Under the pieces are notes generated by a model, which worked only from the letters and a program-made list of their open reading frames with translations, was not told where the DNA came from and did no database searches. From Pseudobdellovibrionaceae bacterium (GTDB lineage Bacteria; Bdellovibrionota; Bdellovibrionia; Bdellovibrionales; UBA1609), in assembly GCA_030591685.1 (NCBI GenBank), contig JAUVAX010000023.1, forward strand, positions 1 to 37,587: a DNA stretch of 37,587 nt, written 5' to 3'. The position numbers were made by a program, and so were the translations under genes. This document shows, piece by piece, positions 32,741-37,587 of the stretch (position 1 is the first letter of the stretch; every line of letters begins with the position of its first letter).

Positions 32741-32968
32741 ATGGAACTTTTATTATCCCCGCAGGGCTTAGATCAAATATTCCCCTACTTCGTACTCGCT
32801 TATGGGGTAACGATGACCTTTGTGCTCAACCAACCAAAATTGATTAAACTCAGTCAAAAAGTGCTGCCGCACTACGTGCACACACAAATGAACGGCCACC
32901 GAACCCTCGGCGTTATATGTTTAGTCGTGGGGAGTGTTTGGAGCCTACAAAACCTGTGGGCCTACTAA
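32741..32968 (+). CDS. small membrane protein of unknown function
   Basis: A 75-residue protein starting at ATG 32741 (MELLLSPQGLDQIF), with two predicted membrane helices (about 14-32 and 54-72) and a polar loop containing HTQMNGHR. A GTG-started extension of 20 codons is possible but has no ribosome site. It lies 118 bp upstream of xseA on the same strand. Its even hydrophobicity and compact size look like a real inner-membrane protein, but no family is recognised. Confidence 0.55.
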   Translation: MELLLSPQGLDQIFPYFVLAYGVTMTFVLNQPKLIKLSQKVLPHYVHTQMNGHRTLGVICLVVGSVWSLQNLWAY

Positions 32969-33086
32969 GCCACGAACAAAATTAACGCACATAAGTATTT
33001 TAAACTTAACTTTTAGCTGTGCTGTTGCCGGGCAAAGAGGCCCGAACATTGACCTTTTTTGGTGGCTCTACTAGGGTGCACACTCT

Positions 33087-34493
33087 ATGAGCCAGAAAAA
33101 CTTTGATTTTAACAACATATCCACAGCTTCTTCCACAGTTGCAAAAGGTAACACCTCTGATAACTTAGAGCCCTCAGAGACTCATATTGTCACGGTCAGT
33201 GAACTCAACAAAGAGATCAAGCGCTGCTTAGAGGGGAGTTTTACACATTTTTGGCTTAAAGGTGAGGTTTCAAATTTTACCGCCCACTCGTCAGGGCACT
33301 GGTACTTTACGTTAAAAGATAAAAAATCTCAGATCAGTGCTGTGATGTTTAGGGGTAAAAACTCTAGAGTTAAATTTTTACCAAAAACCGGTATGGAAAT
33401 TATAATTCGTGGGCGAGTGAGCGTTTACGAGCCTCGGGGCAATTACCAAGTTTTTTGCGAGGACATGGAGCCCGCCGGCATCGGCGCCCTGCAACAGGCC
33501 TATGAGCAGCTCAAAGAAAAATTACAAAAAGAGGGCTTGTTTGCGACGAGCCATAAAAAGCCCATCCCTTCGATGCCACAACACATTGCTGTAGTGACCT
33601 CTCCAACGGGCGCGGCAATTAGTGATATTTTAAATGTATTAAAAAGGCGATACCGATTTGCAAAAGTAACGGTGGTCCCCGCTATTGTACAAGGCGACAA
33701 GGCCCCGGCACAAATAGTGAGCGCTATAGAGCTTGTGCAAAAAATTAAACACCTCGATGTTATTATTGTCGGCCGCGGGGGCGGGTCCATGGAAGACTTA
33801 TGGGGGTTTAATGACGAACAAGTGGTGCGTGCCATATACAACTGCCCTGTGCCGATTATTTCTGCCGTGGGGCACGAAATAGATTTTACACTCAGCGATT
33901 TTGCCGCCGACTTAAGGGCCCCAACGCCCTCAGCGGCGGCCGAGCTTGTGGCTAAAAATGCCACCGAGTTACTAGAAAAGCTCACACAAACTCAAAAGCG
34001 ATTAACGCTAATGGTGTTGGCCCGACTAAAGCAATTTAAAGACAGTCTTTTAAGTTTTAATAAAAGGCTTGTTAACCCCCGAAGACGCCTTGAAGATTTA
34101 TCAGTACGCATGGACGAGCTCACGTTAAGGCTTGAAAAGGCTATCGCAAATAACCTGAGAGAAAAAAAATTAAAAGTAAACCTTAAGCGGAGCCAGCTCA
34201 CAAACCCAAAAAACCGACTAGAAAACAGCCTTCAAAAACTAGAGCTCATTAACTCAAGGCTTTTAAACGGTATAAAATTAAAAATGAGCGACAAAAAACA
34301 TAAGCTGATTACATTAAATAAATCTTTAGACAACTTAAGCCCCCTAAGGGTTGTCGACAGGGGGTACTCGATTACAACACGAAACGGTCAGGTGGTTAAA
34401 TCAGTCACTCAACTTAAAACCAAAGAAGAAATAACAGTACGAGTAACTGACGGGCACATAACTGCCACGGTTAATAAAACAGTAAGTCTTTAA
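33087..34493 (+). CDS. xseA: exodeoxyribonuclease VII large subunit
   Basis: XseA and XseB form exonuclease VII, which degrades single-stranded DNA from both ends into oligonucleotides. The 468-residue protein has an N-terminal OB domain (about 32-130; VTVSELNKEIKRCLEG, FTHFWLKGEVSNFTAH, GHWYFTLKD), a catalytic domain with IAVVTSPTGAAISDIL, VGRGGGSMEDLWGFN and SAVGHEIDFTLSDFAADLRAPTPSAAAE, and a long coiled-coil C-terminus that binds XseB. Start ATG 33087 lacks a strong ribosome site, but the first 30 residues are polar and variable as in the family. It is followed by xseB with 19 bp between. Confidence 0.96.
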   Translation: MSQKNFDFNNISTASSTVAKGNTSDNLEPSETHIVTVSELNKEIKRCLEGSFTHFWLKGEVSNFTAHSSGHWYFTLKDKKSQISAVMFRGKNSRVKFLPKTGMEIIIRGRVSVYEPRGNYQVFCEDMEPAGIGALQQAYEQLKEKLQKEGLFATSHKKPIPSMPQHIAVVTSPTGAAISDILNVLKRRYRFAKVTVVPAIVQGDKAPAQIVSAIELVQKIKHLDVIIVGRGGGSMEDLWGFNDEQVVRAIYNCPVPIISAVGHEIDFTLSDFAADLRAPTPSAAAELVAKNATELLEKLTQTQKRLTLMVLARLKQFKDSLLSFNKRLVNPRRRLEDLSVRMDELTLRLEKAIANNLREKKLKVNLKRSQLTNPKNRLENSLQKLELINSRLLNGIKLKMSDKKHKLITLNKSLDNLSPLRVVDRGYSITTRNGQVVKSVTQLKTKEEITVRVTDGHITATVNKTVSL

Positions 34494-34512
34494 TCAAAAG
34501 GAGCAAAAACAA

Positions 34513-34734
34513 ATGGATTTTGAAAAAAAACTAAACGAACTCGAAAAAATAGTAGAGCACATGGAGTCGGGCGAGCAAAGCCTAGATGACTCGTTAAAAA
34601 GTTTCGAGTTAGGGGTTCAGCTCTCAAGACAGTGTCATGAAGAGCTTTCTAAGGCCGAGCTAAAGGTGAAAAAACTTTTAAGCGTCAGTGAGGCCAATGA
34701 GCCTATTGATGAAGACTTCGAGACGGATAAATAA
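34513..34734 (+). CDS. xseB: exodeoxyribonuclease VII small subunit
   Basis: A 73-residue helical protein with the XseB signature: FEKKLNELEKIVEHMESGEQ, then SLDDSLKSFELGVQL, followed by a second helix. Several copies bind one XseA. AAAAGGAG lies just upstream of the start. The stop TAA is directly followed by the start ATG of ispA, so the three genes form one operon with xseA, as in many proteobacteria. Confidence 0.95.
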   Translation: MDFEKKLNELEKIVEHMESGEQSLDDSLKSFELGVQLSRQCHEELSKAELKVKKLLSVSEANEPIDEDFETDK

Positions 34735-35595
34735 ATGAGCCTAAGCCAACGCTTTGAGAGTGAAATAAAATTTATAGACGATCAACTGTTGAGTCACTTT
34801 AGGGGCTCAGAAAAATATGATCATCCAGGGTTTCAGAGCCTTTTTAGATCTATTAATTACTCCCTTGAAAGTGGCGGCAAGCGATTTCGACCACTTTTAA
34901 GTGTTTTAACGGCTAAGGCTTTAAATAAACCCGTTGAGCTTGTGGTGCCTGTTATGCTGGCGGTGGAGTTTATACACACCTACTCGCTCATTCATGATGA
35001 CTTGCCCTGTATGGACAACGATGATGAGCGCCGCGGCCAGCCAACTAACCATAAAGTATACGGCGAGGCCATGGCCCTTTTGGCCGGAGACGCCCTTTTG
35101 ACCGAGAGTTTTTTAGTGCTCTCCGAGGGGTACTCTGAGGCAGCAGCCCCGCTGGGTGAAATTACGGCTTTAATGGCTCGCGCTGCCGGAGCGCAGGGTA
35201 TGATTGGCGGTCAAGCTATGGACGTGGCTCCGCCTCAAGGCGGTCAGTCAGAAAAGCAAATCAACTGGGTCCACCAGTTAAAAACAGGCGCTTTGATCGG
35301 AGTTTCAGTTGAGGCGGCCGCTGTGGCTTGCGCAGCGAGTGCAAACGAGCGACAAATATTAAAACTGTTTGCTAAAGAGCTTGGGTTTGCCTTTCAGTTA
35401 GCTGATGATATTGACGACTATGACCCCTCAACACCTGAGAACACAAGTTTTATAAATGTACATGGTATTGAAGAGACAAAAAACTTACTACACGTAACGA
35501 CTAAAAAAGCCCTTAAAGCCATAGAGGGGTTTGGTGAGGCCTCGCAGCCGTTAAAATATATAACAGAGTTTAATTTAAATCGTGTTCAGCGGTAG
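34735..35595 (+). CDS. ispA: polyprenyl (farnesyl/geranylgeranyl) diphosphate synthase
   Basis: It condenses isopentenyl diphosphate with allylic diphosphates to make C15 or C20 isoprenoid precursors. The 286-residue protein has SGGKRFRPLL, the first Asp-rich motif in IHDDLPCMDNDDERRG, then GAQGMIGGQAMD, KTGALIGVSV and the second Asp-rich motif LADDIDDYD. The C-terminus NLNRVQR is intact. Chain length cannot be read with certainty. The gene follows xseB without a gap. In many proteobacteria dxs is next; here it is absent and 179 bp of non-coding DNA lead to tlyA instead. Confidence 0.93.
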   Translation: MSLSQRFESEIKFIDDQLLSHFRGSEKYDHPGFQSLFRSINYSLESGGKRFRPLLSVLTAKALNKPVELVVPVMLAVEFIHTYSLIHDDLPCMDNDDERRGQPTNHKVYGEAMALLAGDALLTESFLVLSEGYSEAAAPLGEITALMARAAGAQGMIGGQAMDVAPPQGGQSEKQINWVHQLKTGALIGVSVEAAAVACAASANERQILKLFAKELGFAFQLADDIDDYDPSTPENTSFINVHGIEETKNLLHVTTKKALKAIEGFGEASQPLKYITEFNLNRVQR

Positions 35596-35774
35596 TTTGA
35601 AACTCTAAGTCATCGACCCGTGTGTATGTGGGTGGGTTTGTGATCACGCTGAGGCATAAAATTACAAAGAGTATTAAACACAGTTTTTGCATGAGTACGG
35701 GTGTAGTTTGAGTTATAAAAACGTTCAACACTTATTTAAAAAAAGAAATTTTTACACTAAAAAAGGCTCCCTCT

Positions 35775-36533
35775 TTGTTGAGATTAGATAATTACTTAGT
35801 TGCGCATCATTTAATAAAAACGCGCTCTCTAGCAAAGCAGTTAATCCTTTCGGGTGCGATTAAGGTGAAGGCCCAGGGCCAGGACTGGCGTGTTGTAACG
35901 CGGGCGAGCCTGGTTATAAAGCCCGGTGATGAGGTTCAATTAACTGACGACAAGCTACTTAGGTACGTCTCTAGGGGTGGTATAAAGCTTGAGGGGGCCA
36001 TAAAAAAAGTGAGTGCTGTCATAGAGGGGGCTGTTTGTTTAGACATAGGGCAGTCCACAGGGGGCTTTACAGACTGTTTGCTAAAGGGCGGAGCCCGGTT
36101 TGTTTACGGTGTCGACGTAGGCTCAGGCCAGTTGAGTGAGGCTTTAAGGGCTGATGAAAGAGTGTGTTTTTTTGAAAACGTCAACGCAAAATCTCTGGAT
36201 CACTTTGAACCCCTGGTCCCTCAAACAGGTCAAATAGACCTGGCTGTAATGGATGTTTCGTTTATTTCAATGACTAAAATACTCCCTGGCCTTGAGGGGT
36301 ATTTAAAGCCCGGGGGGCACCTGTTGTCTCTTGTAAAACCACAGTTTGAGCTCGACAAGCAAAGTCTAAATAAAAAGGGCATTGTCAAAGACCCGGGGGC
36401 TTATGATAATGTAAAGTCTAAAATTGAGCGAGCGATATTAAGCCTGGGCCTAGAGGTGATAGATTATTTTGAAAGCACCATTTTAGGCGGCGACGGTAAT
36501 AAGGAGTTTTTTGTTTATGCAAAAAAAAATTAA
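35775..36533 (+). CDS. tlyA: TlyA family rRNA 2'-O-methyltransferase
   Basis: TlyA methylates ribose of 16S and/or 23S rRNA at the decoding and subunit interface, and was once called haemolysin A. The 252-residue protein has an N-terminal S4 RNA-binding domain (RLDNYLVAHHLIKTRSLAKQ), linker LRYVSRGGIKLEGA, and a Rossmann methyltransferase domain with SAM motif LDIGQSTGGFTDCLL and VDVGSGQL; VMDVSFISMTKILP and LVKPQFELDK complete the pattern. It begins at one of two consecutive TTG codons (35775 or 35778) after AAGG. Its stop overlaps the start of the patatin-like gene, so the two are probably co-transcribed. Confidence 0.92.
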   Translation: MLRLDNYLVAHHLIKTRSLAKQLILSGAIKVKAQGQDWRVVTRASLVIKPGDEVQLTDDKLLRYVSRGGIKLEGAIKKVSAVIEGAVCLDIGQSTGGFTDCLLKGGARFVYGVDVGSGQLSEALRADERVCFFENVNAKSLDHFEPLVPQTGQIDLAVMDVSFISMTKILPGLEGYLKPGGHLLSLVKPQFELDKQSLNKKGIVKDPGAYDNVKSKIERAILSLGLEVIDYFESTILGGDGNKEFFVYAKKN

Positions 36534-37473
36534 AACTTTAATAGTTATATTATTTTTAGGCCTCACGGCCTGTTCTTCGTTAAAAACAAGAACTCAAATT
36601 AATAAGGGCGGCGAGGCCATGGCTCAGCCCCATTTGACTGACGAGTATGGTGAGGCCTCTGAAGATCAGGCCCTTGAGGCGCAGGCTCTTGAAGCACAGG
36701 CTCCCGAAATTTCTTTAGGGCTTATACTTGGGCCCGGGTCTTTAAAGGCCCTTTCGCACTCTGGTTTTTTACAAGCCTTAGAACAAAGCAAAGTCCCTAT
36801 AAAACACATAATTGGTATTGAGTGGGGGGCCTTAATTGGTGGTTTTTACGCCGCCTCGGGTTCGGCCACAAAAGTGCAGTGGGAGCTTCAAAAATTAAAA
36901 AGCAATCACTTGCCCAGCATAGGTTTTTTATCAAAAAAATATGATGCAAAGTCTGTAAGCTCACTAATTAAAAAAGTAATTCCAGCAAGCTTACTTTTAC
37001 AAAAAGTAAAAGCACTAGATGTTAAATTTTCTTGTCCAGTGACTTCATACTATTTTGGGGCGACAAGTTGGGTCAGTTCTGGTCGACTCTCAGATGTTTT
37101 AGGCCGTTGCGTGCCTTCAAAGCCGTTTTTTAAGTCTTCTGGAGAGTGGTCGGCTGATTTATTTGCTCTAGAAGAGTCAATAAAGCACATGTCAAAACAA
37201 AATCTCACTCATATTATTTTTGTAAACCCCTTGGGGTCAGGGCGATTATTTACCAGAAAAGAGTTTTCTGAGCAACCTGAGCTAGGGGTCTTATGGCACC
37301 AATTAAAAAAGCAAACCCAAACCCTTAGGCAGCTCGAGAGCAAATATGATAGGTTAATTGTTGTTGATGTTAACACCAGCTCACAGGCTCTTTTTAAAAT
37401 GGGCTCAGTAAATATGTTGAGCCTTGCCGGCAAAAGGGCCGCAGCCCAACTGTTAAAAGACCTCGGGCTTTAA
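36517..37473 (+). CDS. patatin-like lipoprotein lacking the catalytic serine
   Basis: A 318-residue lipoprotein starting at ATG 36517 (an in-frame TTG two codons earlier is possible), with AAGGAG upstream and lipobox LTAC in the signal peptide. A short Glu/Ala/Gln repeat (ALEAQALEAQA) is followed by a patatin fold: LGLILGPGSLKALSHSGFLQALEQ and IIGIEWGALIGGFYAASGS. Active patatins have GxSxG here; this protein has Glu102 instead of Ser, and the Gly-rich oxyanion loop is altered. The region that should carry the catalytic Asp reads GEWSADLFAL, without the following Gly. Catalysis is therefore unlikely and it may be a binding or scaffold protein. It overlaps tlyA by 17 bp. Confidence 0.75.
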   Translation: MQKKIKTLIVILFLGLTACSSLKTRTQINKGGEAMAQPHLTDEYGEASEDQALEAQALEAQAPEISLGLILGPGSLKALSHSGFLQALEQSKVPIKHIIGIEWGALIGGFYAASGSATKVQWELQKLKSNHLPSIGFLSKKYDAKSVSSLIKKVIPASLLLQKVKALDVKFSCPVTSYYFGATSWVSSGRLSDVLGRCVPSKPFFKSSGEWSADLFALEESIKHMSKQNLTHIIFVNPLGSGRLFTRKEFSEQPELGVLWHQLKKQTQTLRQLESKYDRLIVVDVNTSSQALFKMGSVNMLSLAGKRAAAQLLKDLGL

Positions 37474-37512
37474 AGAAAGGCTTGATGTTAATATATTAAG
37501 CGAAAATGATTA

Positions 37513-37587
37513 TAGATAAATAGATAAATAGATAAATAGATAAATAGATAAATAGATAAATAGATAAATAGATAAATAGATAAATAG
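37513..37587. repeat. octanucleotide tandem repeat reaching the right edge
   Basis: The unit TAGATAAA is repeated without change at least nine times (9.4 copies visible) from 37513 to the last base. It lies 40 bp downstream of the patatin-like gene. The true length is unknown because the window ends inside it. Confidence 0.97.

Overview
This is a chromosomal window from a Gram-negative, AT-leaning bacterium. The many lipoprotein signals, a Tat-exported molybdoenzyme, HflK/HflC, MsbA, UvrA, PBP1A, TlyA and a type IV prepilin-like protein fit a deltaproteobacterial or Bdellovibrionota-type organism. That placement is inference from gene content and style. TTG starts are frequent, and no rRNA, tRNA, CRISPR array or insertion sequence was recognised.

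Layout. (1) 1-7701, minus strand: a tightly packed respiratory operon, read right to left. It holds a NapA-type periplasmic molybdoenzyme, a di-haem cytochrome c lipoprotein, a NapG-like ferredoxin, a NapH-like quinol dehydrogenase, an unrecognised membrane-anchored protein, a second longer NapH-like protein with a His/Met-rich N-terminus, and a second NapG-like ferredoxin cut by the left edge. (2) 7702-10980: the control region of that operon, a small secreted protein, a Cys-rich LuxR-type regulator on the plus strand and a subtilisin-like lipoprotein protease. (3) 10981-15326: a ThrE-type exporter, a YjdM/PhnA-like zinc-ribbon protein, an unknown lipoprotein and a prepilin-like protein. (4) 15327-20047: hflK-hflC, a membrane J-domain protein, a DOPA-dioxygenase-family protein, a SWIB-domain protein, a DUF4399 protein and a small exported protein. 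(5) 20285-30278: rmuC, an unknown exported protein that seems to begin at ATT, and the unit mrcA(PBP1A)-uvrA-msbA on the minus strand. (6) 30387-37587: a large secreted coiled-coil protein, a 659-bp non-coding gap, a small membrane protein, xseA-xseB-ispA, tlyA, a patatin-like lipoprotein without its nucleophilic serine, and an octanucleotide tandem repeat reaching the right edge.

How the genes fit together. In the first operon, NapG/NapH-type proteins would take electrons from menaquinol and pass them to periplasmic carriers. The di-haem lipoprotein is the only cytochrome visible, so it may stand in for NapB. Two NapG/H pairs in one operon, one with copper-like His/Met motifs, suggest a branched electron route. 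The second pair may serve a reductase encoded beyond the left edge. A direct repeat with 22-bp period in the operon's control region and the nearby Cys-rich LuxR-type protein make a plausible regulatory pair. Most of the rest is housekeeping: envelope synthesis, DNA repair, protein quality control, isoprenoid synthesis and rRNA methylation.

The observations most worth a second look are the double NapGH operon with a duplicated metal-binding segment and a C9 tract at codons 6-9, the ATT-initiated exported protein, the serine-less patatin, the Cys-rich LuxR regulator and the right-edge octamer array.
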